From an uncultured Burkholderiales bacterium (GTDB lineage: Bacteria; Pseudomonadota; Gammaproteobacteria; Burkholderiales; Burkholderiaceae_C): a DNA stretch of 37,846 nt. Position numbers and translations under genes: made by a program. Shown one piece after another: positions 28,446-36,773 of this stretch (position 1 is its first letter; every line of letters starts with the position of its first letter). The notes beneath the pieces are model-generated. The model was not told the DNA's origin. It searched no databases and was given only the letters and a program-made list of their open reading frames with translations. The stretch lies in assembly GCA_903844825.1 (NCBI GenBank), contig CAIMVC010000174.1, positions 1 to 37,846 on the forward strand. Direction: 5' to 3'.

Positions 28446-29081
28446 ATGGCCCAACTGTTTGAAGTTCATCCCGACACGCCGCAGGTCCGTTTGCTGCGGC
28501 AAGCGGCCAAACTGCTGGCCAGCGGCGGCGTGGCTGCCGTGCCTACCGACTCTAGCTATGCCCTGGTCTGCCATCTGGACGACAAGGCTGCGGCCGATCA
28601 GCTGCGCCGCATCCGAGGCGTGGACGACAAGCACCACCTGACGCTGCTATGCCGTGACCTGAGCGAGCTGGCCAGCTACGCGCGCGTTGACAACCGCCAG
28701 TTCCGCCTGATCAAGGCGGCCACGCCCGGGCCCTACACCTTCATTCTGGAGGCCAGCAAGGAAGTGCCACGCCGGCTGAGCCACCCATCGCGCAAAACCA
28801 TCGGGCTGCGGGTGCCCGACCACAAATGCCTGCAGGCCCTGCTCGAGGTGCACGGCGCACCGCTGCTGGCCACCACGCTGATTGCGCGCGGCAGCACCGA
28901 GCCGCTCAATGATGCCCACGAGATCCGCCAGTTACTCGAGCATGAGCTGGCGGCGGTTATCGACGCCGGGGCCTGCCCGCTGGCGCCGACCACGGTGATT
29001 GACCTGACCGCCATGGGCCAGGGCGGCGAGGCCGTCGTCATCCGGCAAGGCCGGGGCGAGCTGTCCGCTCTGGGGCTCTGA
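28446..29081 (+). CDS. YciO/Sua5-type YrdC-domain protein
   Basis: The 211-residue protein has a YrdC-like fold, the domain that makes threonylcarbamoyl-AMP for tRNA t6A modification. Signatures are VAAVPTDSSYALVCHLDD, KHHLTLLCRDLSELA, PGPYTFILEASKEVP and HPSRKTIGLRVPDH. It has the short YciO-like form without the C-terminal Sua5 domain; residues are closer to YciO than to TsaC, so t6A synthesis is possible but not sure. It follows the permease after 42 bases, and its link to the PHP gene mirrors E. coli yciV-yciO. Confidence 0.88.
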   Translation: MAQLFEVHPDTPQVRLLRQAAKLLASGGVAAVPTDSSYALVCHLDDKAAADQLRRIRGVDDKHHLTLLCRDLSELASYARVDNRQFRLIKAATPGPYTFILEASKEVPRRLSHPSRKTIGLRVPDHKCLQALLEVHGAPLLATTLIARGSTEPLNDAHEIRQLLEHELAAVIDAGACPLAPTTVIDLTAMGQGGEAVVIRQGRGELSALGL

Positions 29082-29142
29082 ACCAGCAGCCGGGCCGGCA
29101 CCCGCCAGGCGCGGGCAACGGTGGGTCTGAGACAATCGCGCC

Positions 29143-29820
29143 ATGGACTTCGCCCACCTGATCAAGACTGTTGCTGTTTACGCGCTGCCCGTGCTGTTTG
29201 CCATCACCGTCCACGAAGCCGCGCACGGTTACGTGGCGCGCCATTTTGGCGACAACACGGCATGGCGCCTGGGCCGCGTCACGCTCAACCCCTTCAAGCA
29301 CATCGACCTGGTGGGCACCATCGTGATGCCGCTGGTGCTGTACCTGGCAACGGCTGGTACCTTTTTGTTTGGCTATGCCAAGCCAGTGCCGGTGAACTTT
29401 GGGCAGTTGCGCAAGCCCAAGCAGCACATGATCTGGGTGGCCCTGGCCGGCCCGGGCGCCAACTTCGTTCAAGCGGTCCTCTGGGGCGTTGCGTTTTACG
29501 CCCTCAACGGTCTGGGCTTGACCGAAAAATTCTTTCTGGAAATGTGCCGGGCCGGCATGCTGGTCAATGTCGTCATGTTTGTCTTCAACCTGTTTCCCCT
29601 GCCACCGCTAGACGGTGGCCGCATCTTGGTGGGGCTGCTGCCCTGGCGCCAGGCACAGCTGGTGGCGCGGGTCGAGCCCTGGGGCTTTTTCATCGTCATG
29701 GCGCTGGTGCTCACCGGCGTGGTCAACAGCCTGTGGATGCAGCCCCTGATGACGCTGACCTACCAGGCCTTGCGAGCCCTGCTGACCCCGCTGGCGGCTG
29801 TTTTTGGCCTGCCTCACTGA
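29143..29820 (+). CDS. site-2-protease-family (M50) membrane metalloprotease
   Basis: The 225-residue polytopic protein has the zinc motif HEAAH in ITVHEAAHGYVARHFGD near residue 25 and the distal zinc ligand in NLFPLPPLDGGRI (about 150-163). Five or six helices are evident, including one at each end. It is the short, PDZ-less form often found just upstream of trpS in betaproteobacteria, where it is usually annotated as a site-2 protease family protein. It likely cuts membrane proteins within the bilayer; the substrate is unknown. Confidence 0.92.
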   Translation: MDFAHLIKTVAVYALPVLFAITVHEAAHGYVARHFGDNTAWRLGRVTLNPFKHIDLVGTIVMPLVLYLATAGTFLFGYAKPVPVNFGQLRKPKQHMIWVALAGPGANFVQAVLWGVAFYALNGLGLTEKFFLEMCRAGMLVNVVMFVFNLFPLPPLDGGRILVGLLPWRQAQLVARVEPWGFFIVMALVLTGVVNSLWMQPLMTLTYQALRALLTPLAAVFGLPH

Positions 29821-29897
29821 GGCCAGGCCCGGGCTTTCCGCATTTATTTTTTACGCCAACGCTGTCCTGCAGCCTCTTTACGGAATTTGTCATAGCC

Positions 29898-31205
29898 ATG
29901 AGCGAACTGCGCGTTCTGACCGGTATCACCACCTCCGGCACCCCCCACCTGGGCAACTACGTGGGCGCGATCCGACCAGCCGTGCGCGCCAGCCTGGCTG
30001 CCGGCGTCGAGAGCTTTTACTTCCTGGCCGATTACCACGCCTTGATCAAGGTTGGCGAGCCAGCGCGGATCCAGCAGTCCACCCTTGAAATTGCGGCCAC
30101 CTGGCTGGCTGCGGGCCTGGAGCCGGAGCGCGTGACTTTTTACCGTCAGTCCGACATCCCGGAAATTCCGGAACTCACCTGGCTGCTGACCTGCGTCACA
30201 GGCAAGGGCCTGCTCAACCGGGCCCATGCCTACAAGGCCTCGGTCGACAAAAACCTGGCCAGCAGCAACGACCCCGACGCCGACGTCACGGCAGGCCTGT
30301 TCATGTACCCGGTCCTGATGGCGGCCGACATCTTGATGTTCAAGGCGCACCAGGTGCCGGTGGGGCGCGACCAGATCCAGCACATTGAAATGGCGCGCGA
30401 CATCGCCCAGAGCTTTAACCACTTGTATGGCGAGCAGCTGGTGCTGCCGCAGGCGCTGATCGAGGCGTCTGTTGCCACCTTGCCGGGCCTGGACGGGCGC
30501 AAGATGAGCAAGAGCTACGACAACACCATGGCCTTGTTTGCCCCGCGTGAGGTCTTGCGCAAGCAAATCGCGGGCATCGTGACCGACTCCAAAGCCCCGG
30601 GCGAGCCCAAGAGCACCGAAGGCTCTGCACTGTTCGAGATTTACCAGGCCTTTGCCAGCGCTGAAGAGACGGCCGCCTTGCGGACGGCTTTTGCCGAAGG
30701 CATTGCCTGGAGCCAGGCCAAAGAAATACTGTTCGAACGCATTGACCGTGAGGTCGCACCCATGCGTCAGGCCTACGACAGCCTGATGAGCGATCCGGCC
30801 CGCATCGAAAGCATCCTGCAGGCCGGCGCCGTCAAGGCCAGACGGCTGGCCACGCCCTTCATGGCAAGCTTGCGGCGCAGCGTGGGCTTGCGGCCGCTGG
30901 CCGCTGGCCCGGGCCCAGCGGCCAGTGCCAAAAAAACAGCCAGGCCCAGCCAGCCCGTCTTCAAGCAGTACCGGGAGAAAGACGGGAAGTTCTATTTCAA
31001 GCTGGTCGATGCAACAGGGCGGCAGCTGTTACAGAGCCGTGGCTTCGATTTACCCAGGACGGCGGCTGAAATTGTTACAAGATTGCAACAAATAAGTGAC
31101 TTTGTTGCACAAGAATTTGCAGAGCATCTGGAGCCCATTTCGGAGGTCTCACCAGAGGAGATCGGCGTCGCCCTGCGCGCCTTACGCGTGTCCGAATCGT
31201 CTTGA
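29898..31205 (+). CDS. trpS: tryptophanyl-tRNA synthetase with C-terminal extension
   Basis: The 435-residue class Ic synthetase joins tryptophan to tRNA-Trp. The HIGH-like motif is TPHLGNYVG near residue 16 and KMSKS is in GRKMSKSYDN near residue 198. The synthetase body ends near residue 320 (standard bacterial TrpS is about 330-350); a linker rich in Ala, Pro and Lys then leads to about 65 residues starting VFKQYREKDGKFYFKLVD, which resemble a DUF1508/YegP-like unit. The start is the ATG at 29898, giving the family N-terminus MSELRVLTGITTSGTPH; the open frame to 29121 is a shadow of the M50 gene. Confidence 0.96.
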   Translation: MSELRVLTGITTSGTPHLGNYVGAIRPAVRASLAAGVESFYFLADYHALIKVGEPARIQQSTLEIAATWLAAGLEPERVTFYRQSDIPEIPELTWLLTCVTGKGLLNRAHAYKASVDKNLASSNDPDADVTAGLFMYPVLMAADILMFKAHQVPVGRDQIQHIEMARDIAQSFNHLYGEQLVLPQALIEASVATLPGLDGRKMSKSYDNTMALFAPREVLRKQIAGIVTDSKAPGEPKSTEGSALFEIYQAFASAEETAALRTAFAEGIAWSQAKEILFERIDREVAPMRQAYDSLMSDPARIESILQAGAVKARRLATPFMASLRRSVGLRPLAAGPGPAASAKKTARPSQPVFKQYREKDGKFYFKLVDATGRQLLQSRGFDLPRTAAEIVTRLQQISDFVAQEFAEHLEPISEVSPEEIGVALRALRVSESS

Positions 31206-31518
31206 GTAGACGGAAAGACTCCATTAAACAGGAAAAAAACTAGGAAAATCGCGTCATCTGGTCCAAAATAGAGACGGTCTGAGTTAAATCGGATTCAAAA
31301 GTCTCAACGGGTAAGGTCAATGCACGGCACGAATATTCGGGCCTGGTGGTCAAGACTCGGGGCACAATCCCTGCCTGGGATTTTAACAATGTAAATTGTT
31401 GGTAACTTTTTGAGATAAACCGGAACAATTCTTCAAAAAGTAGGGCGCAGCGCAGAGACTGCAATTCACCCTCCAAGGTCAATGCCCGACTATTTCATAA
31501 TTAAGAACGATTAACGCC
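31206..31518. other. 313-base non-coding gap, AT-richer, with repeats upstream of the response regulator
   Basis: No convincing gene lies here. It is visibly richer in A and T than the surrounding genes. It holds an exact 11-base direct repeat AAGGTCAATGC at 31313-31323 and 31475-31485, a perfect inverted repeat AACAAT-GTAA-ATTGTT at 31385-31400, and a longer one ACTTTTTG/CAAAAAGT at 31405-31412 and 31434-31441. A -10-like CATAAT lies at 31496-31501 without a good -35. It is probably the control region of the response regulator, or encodes a small RNA. Confidence 0.5.
31313..31485 (+). repeat. two exact 11-bp direct repeats AAGGTCAATGC
   Basis: The copies at 31313-31323 and 31475-31485 are identical and 162 bases apart. 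The second lies 34 bases before the response-regulator start. They could be binding sites for one regulator, possibly the response regulator itself. Confidence 0.5.
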
Positions 31519-32100
31519 ATGCAAATATTTGTAGTAGATGACCATCCCCTGATGCGCGAAGCCGTGGTCATGCTGATTCGTCGACTCAAGAGCAAGGCCA
31601 CCGTGGTGGAACTCGACCGGGTGGCAGCCGTCACGCCGGCCATAGTCGCGCATGGCAAACCCGAGCTCATCTGCCTGGACCTGAAACTGCCGGACACGCA
31701 TGGCGTCTCAGGCGTGCGCGAGCTCAAGCACCAGTTGCCCGACGTGCCCCTGATCGTCTTGTCAGCCGCCTCTGCCCAGGACTATGAAGACCTGGCCATG
31801 GAAGCCGGTGCTGACGCCTATGTCCAGAAGTCAGCGGGTGCTGCCGAAATTTCGAATGCCCTGCGCGCCTTCTTGCTCGACGAAGACGGTGAGCCGGGTG
31901 CGCCGCCTGAAAAACTCTCCAAGCGCCAAAAGCAGTTGCTGGTGATGCTCGACAAGGGCCTGAGCAACCGCGATATCGCCGAAGAATTGCAAATCAGCGA
32001 GCACACCGTCAAAGTGCACCTCTGGCGCCTGTTCCGCCGCCTGAACGTCAAGAGCCGATCGCAAGCCAGCCACCTGGCACGCACCCAGGGCCTGGTGTAA
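31519..32100 (+). CDS. orphan LuxR/NarL-type response regulator
   Basis: The 193-residue protein has a receiver domain (about residues 1-120) and a LuxR-type helix-turn-helix (about 130-190). The acidic pocket is in VVDDHP, the phospho-acceptor is D54 in ICLDLKLPD, and the conserved lysine is K104 in YVQKSAG. The DNA-binding part reads LSKRQKQLLVMLDKGLSNRDIAEELQISEHTVKVHL (core NRDIAEELQISEHTVKVH). No histidine kinase is nearby. It faces the polysaccharide group across a 216-base gap and may control it or motility; this is inferred only from position. Confidence 0.93.
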   Translation: MQIFVVDDHPLMREAVVMLIRRLKSKATVVELDRVAAVTPAIVAHGKPELICLDLKLPDTHGVSGVRELKHQLPDVPLIVLSAASAQDYEDLAMEAGADAYVQKSAGAAEISNALRAFLLDEDGEPGAPPEKLSKRQKQLLVMLDKGLSNRDIAEELQISEHTVKVHLWRLFRRLNVKSRSQASHLARTQGLV

Positions 32101-32108
32101 GGCGCTCA

Positions 32109-32135
32109 CTGCGGCCACCCTCGGGCGGCCCGCAG
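32109..32135 (+). terminator. GC hairpin after the response regulator
   Basis: CTGCGG (32109-32114) pairs with CCGCAG (32130-32135), with further partial pairing inside. It starts eight bases after the stop codon. There is no T-run, so termination strength is uncertain. The remaining gap to the Wzz-type gene shows nothing else that I recognise. Confidence 0.4.
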
Positions 32136-32316
32136 TCAGCTGCGACTAAAACACCTGCTAGCGCACGACCGACTGGGCCGCCGAACACGATCGCGCTGCC
32201 AACTCGGGATGCTCGGCCCGATCCAGCACTTCACAATGAGCTAAAGCAGCGTCGCCAGGGCTTTACCGGGCAGACAGTCGGCCCGGGGCGTCCGTGGCAG
32301 GGGCGCGGTCAACAGC

Positions 32317-33516
32317 TCAGCTGCGCCCAGCGCCGACCGCCCGCCCCAAGGACGCTTTGAGCTTTTGCAGTTTCTCGGCCGAGGCCTGGTCGCGCCCCGC
32401 ACTGCGCAGGGCCTGACGCACAAACACCAGCAGCAAGATCAGGAAACCGACGGCCAGCGTGGTCACCATGGCGATCAGGGCTTTCTTGGGCTTGGACTTG
32501 TGGTCGGGCGCCTGCGCCGCGTCCAGCACCTGAATGACGGCGCCCTCGCGGCTTTCGTCCACCCGTGCAATTTCATACTGTTTGGCAAACAACTCGAACA
32601 AGGTCTCGTAGTACTTGTAGTCGCGGTACTTGGCGACATAGTCGCTCTGGCCCGGCCCGGCAGCGGGTTCTTCTTTTTCGGCGCGAGACAGCTGGCTGCG
32701 CAGCGCTGCCAGTTCGGTCTGTGCCTGTTTGAAGTCCGGCGCGTTTTCGCTGAGGTAGCCACGCATGCTGGCCAGCTTGATCTCTTGGGCCGTGATGCCG
32801 GCCTTGAGCCTGGCCAGGCCTTCCACCGCCGCCTGCGGACTGGCCTTGAGCGCGCTGCTGTTCACACCACTGGACTTGAGGGCCAGATCGGCGCGTGTCA
32901 GGTTGTCCCTGGCATTGGCAAGCTGTTTTTCAAAGAAGACACGGCGCTGCTGGGCTTCGGTCACAGCCAGACGCGCCAGCAGCTTTTGCAACTCGTCGAC
33001 ATGGGCGTTGGCCAGTTCGGCCGCGAATTTCGGGTCTTTGTCGTCGACCTCGACGGTGATCAGGCCGTCCTTGGCGCCGGCACTGGCGCGGGCCCGGCCT
33101 TCAAGCGCCTTGCGGGCGTCTTCGCGAAACTTTGACTCATAGCGCTCGCCGAGTTTGAAGCGCTCAATCAGCGCGTCCTGCACACTGCGGCTCTTGATAA
33201 AGGCCAGGTACTGGTCCGAAGGACTTTTCAGGCCCGAGGCCGCCCCTGCCAGGCCACCCAGGGCGCCGAGGCTGGCCAGCATGCTGGCAGCCGCACTTTG
33301 CTGCTGCTGCGGCGGCAGGAACCGGACGCTGGCGGTGTAGGTCGGCGCGATGGTAAAGCTGTAACCCAGGGCCAGCACGCCGGCGACCAGGGGGGCCAGC
33401 ACGAGCAGTCGCAAATTGTCAGCCACGACCTGCAGCAGGTCGAGCAGGCTGATCTCGTCTTCGTCATCGGCCGGAGCCACAGCGCTGGTGGAGGAATTGG
33501 ATTTGAGCTCGGTCAT
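32317..33516 (-). CDS. Wzz/chain-length determinant-type polysaccharide co-polymerase
   Basis: The 399-residue inner-membrane protein has one helix at each end (about residues 36-58 and 345-367) and a long periplasmic region with coiled coil (about 170-290), the classic PCP layout that sets chain length and couples synthesis to export. An N-terminal EISLLDLLQVVADNLRLL and the Pro/Lys-rich PDHKSKPKKALI before the last helix are typical of Wzz. No tyrosine-kinase domain follows, so it is Wzz-like rather than Wzc-like. It follows the exporter gene on the minus strand after 85 bases. No ribosome-binding site is seen before the ATG. Confidence 0.9.
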   Translation of the reverse strand: MTELKSNSSTSAVAPADDEDEISLLDLLQVVADNLRLLVLAPLVAGVLALGYSFTIAPTYTASVRFLPPQQQQSAAASMLASLGALGGLAGAASGLKSPSDQYLAFIKSRSVQDALIERFKLGERYESKFREDARKALEGRARASAGAKDGLITVEVDDKDPKFAAELANAHVDELQKLLARLAVTEAQQRRVFFEKQLANARDNLTRADLALKSSGVNSSALKASPQAAVEGLARLKAGITAQEIKLASMRGYLSENAPDFKQAQTELAALRSQLSRAEKEEPAAGPGQSDYVAKYRDYKYYETLFELFAKQYEIARVDESREGAVIQVLDAAQAPDHKSKPKKALIAMVTTLAVGFLILLLVFVRQALRSAGRDQASAEKLQKLKASLGRAVGAGRS

Positions 33517-33558
33517 GAAGGGCGCACAGACGCGTTAGGGTTCAAAACAAAAAAAGAG

Positions 33559-33575
33559 AAAAAAGGCGGGCCGCC
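33559..33575 (-). terminator. weak terminator-like hairpin between exporter and Wzz-type gene
   Basis: On the minus strand a 4-bp stem GGCG/CGCC with loop GCC is directly followed by TTTTTT, and a second T-run (seven T) lies a few bases further on. The stem is short, so termination would be partial at best. It may lower expression of the Wzz-type gene or be overridden by the antiterminator encoded at the start of the group. Confidence 0.35.
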
Positions 33576-33601
33576 AGGCCAGATCAAAAAAGACGGTTGG
33601 C

Positions 33602-35935
33602 CTAGTTACGCAGCGTTTTGAGTGCTGCCACGCCGATGCCGAAATTCGACAGAATCTGCGTCCAGTCCTTGGCGGCGCGAATCACGAAGTTGTAGCGGCT
33701 CTCGCGGTCCATCATGGCCGGCACGATCACGGTGTCGCCGGGCATGACCTGGGTCGACTCGAAATTACCCCCAAAACTGAACAAGCCACCGCTGTCACGA
33801 CGGGACACAATGCTGCCGTCAGCGCGCAGCAAGAAGGCCTGCGCCGGCTCGGCTTCTTCGGTCAGACCGGCGGTGCGAATGATATCGCCCACGGTTTTGC
33901 CAGCCTTGTGAATGAACACGTTCTCGTTGTTCACCGAGCCCACAGCCGCTACAAAACCAGGCGTGGAGGGGATCAAGATCCGGTCACCATCTTCCAGCGG
34001 CAATCGGGGCAACGCCGCCAGCGTCCTGGCCTGCGGGTCCAGTTCGAGCGACAGGCGGCCGCTGCTTTTCATGGTCCGGAGCCGGTCAATCTGCGCCTTG
34101 AGTTGCGCCTGCTGCTGGGCCTGCACGGCACCGGCCTGTGCAGCCCGGTCAGCCGACTGGTTGGACACCAGCGTCGAGGCCTGGGCCTGGCCCTGCGCCT
34201 CTAAGCGCCGGATCAGCACGTCGAGGTTGTCCTGCTGGCGACTGCGCACCGACTGACGCGTCAATTCGGCGCCAAAAAGATAAGCCTGCGGCGTCAGACC
34301 GCCGGCGCGCTCGAGCAGCTGGGGCAAGGTCTCGCCAGGCAGGGCCTGGTAGACACCGGGGGCGGCGACTTCGCCTTCGAGGCGAACGACGTTGAGCTGC
34401 TGATTCAGAGGCAGACGCACATCGTTGGCGCTGAGGATGGTGACGATGTCGCCGGGCAACAAGGTCAGGTTGTGCGCCGGGTCTTTTTGCAACACCGCCC
34501 GACCCAGGTTGAAGGACAGCAATTCGGTGCTGAGCTTTTGCGCATTCAGGCGCTCGATCACCGCGTATTCCCAGTTGATCTGTTCAACCATGCCGCTGGC
34601 GACCGGTTTGGGTCTTTGCACCAGTGAATTTTTGCGGTTGTAGTAATCCGACGAAATCAGCGCGTCGCGGGACGGAATCAGGTCCAGGATTTTCATGCCC
34701 TCAAACCAGCGGTAGCGCAGCGGCGCAGCTACGGCGCCCTGCAGGGTAACGGCGTTGGCAAAGGCCGGGCTGATGGAGAAGATGGTCAGCACGTCACCGT
34801 CGCTGAGGGTTTGCTTGAGACCTTCGCTGTCCAGGGCAATATCCTGCACCTGGCGCGGTGGCGTCAGCGCCGGCGCGATGCGCTCAATCATCGCCCTGCC
34901 CGTGCTGGCCAGGGCGGGCACGCCGCCACTGAGGCTCAGGATATCGGCCACGCTGGTGGCGCCGGACTTGAGCTCGTAAATGGCCGCCTGGTCCAGCGCC
35001 CCAGTGACCGCCACGCGGGGGCCGACCGAGGGAATCACGATCACATCACCCGCACGCAGCGGCACGTCACGGCCCTTGTCACCCTTGGCAATGAAGTCGT
35101 ACAGGTCGATGGTGGTGACCGTCTGCCCGGCGCGCTTGAGCTGGATGTTGCGCATCGAGCCATTCCCGTTGGGACCGCCGCTGGCGAACACCGCATTGAT
35201 CAGTGTGCTCAGGCTTGACAGCTGAAACGTGCCGGGTTGGCGCGCCTGACCGACCACATAGACCTGAATCGCCCGCAAACGGCCCAGACTCGCATTGAGG
35301 CTGAAGTTGGTAAAGACCTTGCCCAACTGCGCCTTGAGCACCGACTCCAGGTCGCGCATCGGCACGCCAGCGAGCGTCATCACGCCGACCTTGGGCAGGC
35401 TGATCTGGCCGTTGCGGTCAATCACATGGCTGGCCGCGTAGTCGACCGTGCCCCAGACCTGCACCCGCACCTCATCGCCAACGCCCAGCACGTACTCGGC
35501 TGGCACTGGCAAAGAGTTGTCCGAGGCATAGGCCTGCTGGCCCAGGAAGAGTTCGCTGCCAAACACCGGTAGCAAGCGGCCGGTGGACTCTTGCACAAAG
35601 CGCTGGAACTGGCTCGACGGGTCGGGCTTGACCGCGCCCGGGCGGCCGACCAGTTCCCGCGGACCCGCGTCTGCGGCAGGCCGCTCCGCCTCGGCAGTAG
35701 CGCCTTTTTTGCCGGCATCGGTCAGGGCATTCAAATTGACCAGGCTTGAGGCGCCTTCAGCGCCAGCCCTGGCGCCACCCATGCCAAAGCCAGGCGCCGC
35801 CTGCTGCACTGCGGGTGCCGCAGCGCCTGCGGCAGCCGGCCCGACGCCAAACTGCTGGGCCTGAACACCACTGGCGGCGAAGGCCATCCAGAGGAGTGGG
35901 AGTGAAAAGGTGCGTCGAAATTGCAACGTGGGCAT
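33602..35935 (-). CDS. SLBB-domain polysaccharide export protein (Wza-like, large)
   Basis: The 777-residue protein carries a signal peptide (about residues 1-26, ending AASGVQAQ) but no lipobox cysteine, so it is not a lipoprotein like E. coli Wza (379 residues). A low-complexity Ala/Gly segment is followed by a Poly_export domain (LGVGDEVRVQVWGTV near residue 150) and several SLBB domains (IQVYVVGQARQPGTF, VRLEGEVAAPGVYQ, NENVFIHKAGKTVGDIIR). It should form the outer-membrane channel for a capsule or exopolysaccharide. It is the third gene of the group; the leader is pyrimidine-rich with no ribosome-binding site before the ATG. Confidence 0.92.
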   Translation of the reverse strand: MPTLQFRRTFSLPLLWMAFAASGVQAQQFGVGPAAAGAAAPAVQQAAPGFGMGGARAGAEGASSLVNLNALTDAGKKGATAEAERPAADAGPRELVGRPGAVKPDPSSQFQRFVQESTGRLLPVFGSELFLGQQAYASDNSLPVPAEYVLGVGDEVRVQVWGTVDYAASHVIDRNGQISLPKVGVMTLAGVPMRDLESVLKAQLGKVFTNFSLNASLGRLRAIQVYVVGQARQPGTFQLSSLSTLINAVFASGGPNGNGSMRNIQLKRAGQTVTTIDLYDFIAKGDKGRDVPLRAGDVIVIPSVGPRVAVTGALDQAAIYELKSGATSVADILSLSGGVPALASTGRAMIERIAPALTPPRQVQDIALDSEGLKQTLSDGDVLTIFSISPAFANAVTLQGAVAAPLRYRWFEGMKILDLIPSRDALISSDYYNRKNSLVQRPKPVASGMVEQINWEYAVIERLNAQKLSTELLSFNLGRAVLQKDPAHNLTLLPGDIVTILSANDVRLPLNQQLNVVRLEGEVAAPGVYQALPGETLPQLLERAGGLTPQAYLFGAELTRQSVRSRQQDNLDVLIRRLEAQGQAQASTLVSNQSADRAAQAGAVQAQQQAQLKAQIDRLRTMKSSGRLSLELDPQARTLAALPRLPLEDGDRILIPSTPGFVAAVGSVNNENVFIHKAGKTVGDIIRTAGLTEEAEPAQAFLLRADGSIVSRRDSGGLFSFGGNFESTQVMPGDTVIVPAMMDRESRYNFVIRAAKDWTQILSNFGIGVAALKTLRN

Positions 35936-36011
35936 AGCAGATCAGCAAACAGAAAAAAGAAGAGGAACAAGCAAGGTAACACCCGGCACGGGCCGCCCGA
36001 GCCCCAGGAAC

Positions 36012-36758
36012 TCAGGTGGCGACGCGCTCGGAGACCGCGCCAAAGCGACGGTCTTTGCTGGCGTACCAGCTCAGCGCGTGCGCCAGTTCCTTGACGGAAA
36101 AGTCGGGCCAGAGCACATCGGTGAAAAACATCTCAGCATAAGCGATTTGCCAAAGCAAAAAATTGCTGACCCTGGATTCGCCGCCCGTGCGGATCAGCAA
36201 ATCAGGGTCGGGGGCATAAGCCATGCTCAAAAACGGGGCCAGATCCTCTTCGCCCAGGGCTTGCACCGACTCGCCCGGATGCGCCGCCTGCCAGAGGCGC
36301 ACCGCCTGCAGCATGTCCCAGCGTCCGCCGTAATTGGCGGCCACGGTGAGCGTGATGCCGCTGTTGCCAGCGGTTTTTTCTTCGGTTTCCCGAATCAGTC
36401 TTTGCAGACGCGCGTCAAAGCGGGTGAGGTCGCCAACGACTTTGAGACGAACGCCCCGGGCGCTCATGGCGCCAACTTCTTTTTCGAGATAGAGGACGAA
36501 CAAAGCCATCAGGCTGGAGACCTCGTCGTCGGGTCGCTTCCAGTTCTCGGAGCTGAAGGCAAAAATGGTGATATAACCTATACCGCACTGCTGGCAGTGC
36601 TCCACCATCGCGCGCACCTGGCGCGCGCCGCTGGTGTGGCCGAAGGTGCGGGGCAAGCCGCGTTGTTTGGCCCAGCGACCGTTGCCATCCATGATGACGG
36701 CCACATGGGCCGGGACGGCGGCAGGCTCGGCAAGCCAGGAAGAATCCGAAGCATTCAT
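36012..36758 (-). CDS. uppS: undecaprenyl diphosphate synthase-type cis-prenyltransferase
   Basis: The 248-residue cis-prenyltransferase adds isopentenyl units to make the C55 lipid carrier used in peptidoglycan and polysaccharide assembly. Motifs are VIMDGNGRWAKQRGLPR (the catalytic Asp and phosphate-binding Asn-Gly-Arg), FAFSSENWKRP, and the C-terminal DLLIRTGGESRVSNFLLWQ. The ATG at 36758 is preferred over a TTG at 36764. It starts 15 bases after the antiterminator gene. The housekeeping uppS normally sits near frr, cdsA and dxr; that context is absent here, so this is probably an extra copy serving polysaccharide synthesis. Confidence 0.93.
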   Translation of the reverse strand: MNASDSSWLAEPAAVPAHVAVIMDGNGRWAKQRGLPRTFGHTSGARQVRAMVEHCQQCGIGYITIFAFSSENWKRPDDEVSSLMALFVLYLEKEVGAMSARGVRLKVVGDLTRFDARLQRLIRETEEKTAGNSGITLTVAANYGGRWDMLQAVRLWQAAHPGESVQALGEEDLAPFLSMAYAPDPDLLIRTGGESRVSNFLLWQIAYAEMFFTDVLWPDFSVKELAHALSWYASKDRRFGAVSERVAT

Positions 36759-36773
36759 ACGCAAAGCACCGAC

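Noticed and set aside
31240-31482. 80-codon minus-strand open frame in the gap before the response regulator
   Set aside because: Starts at TTG, has no clear ribosome-binding site and no recognisable motif, and it overlaps the repeats; kept only as a remote possibility.
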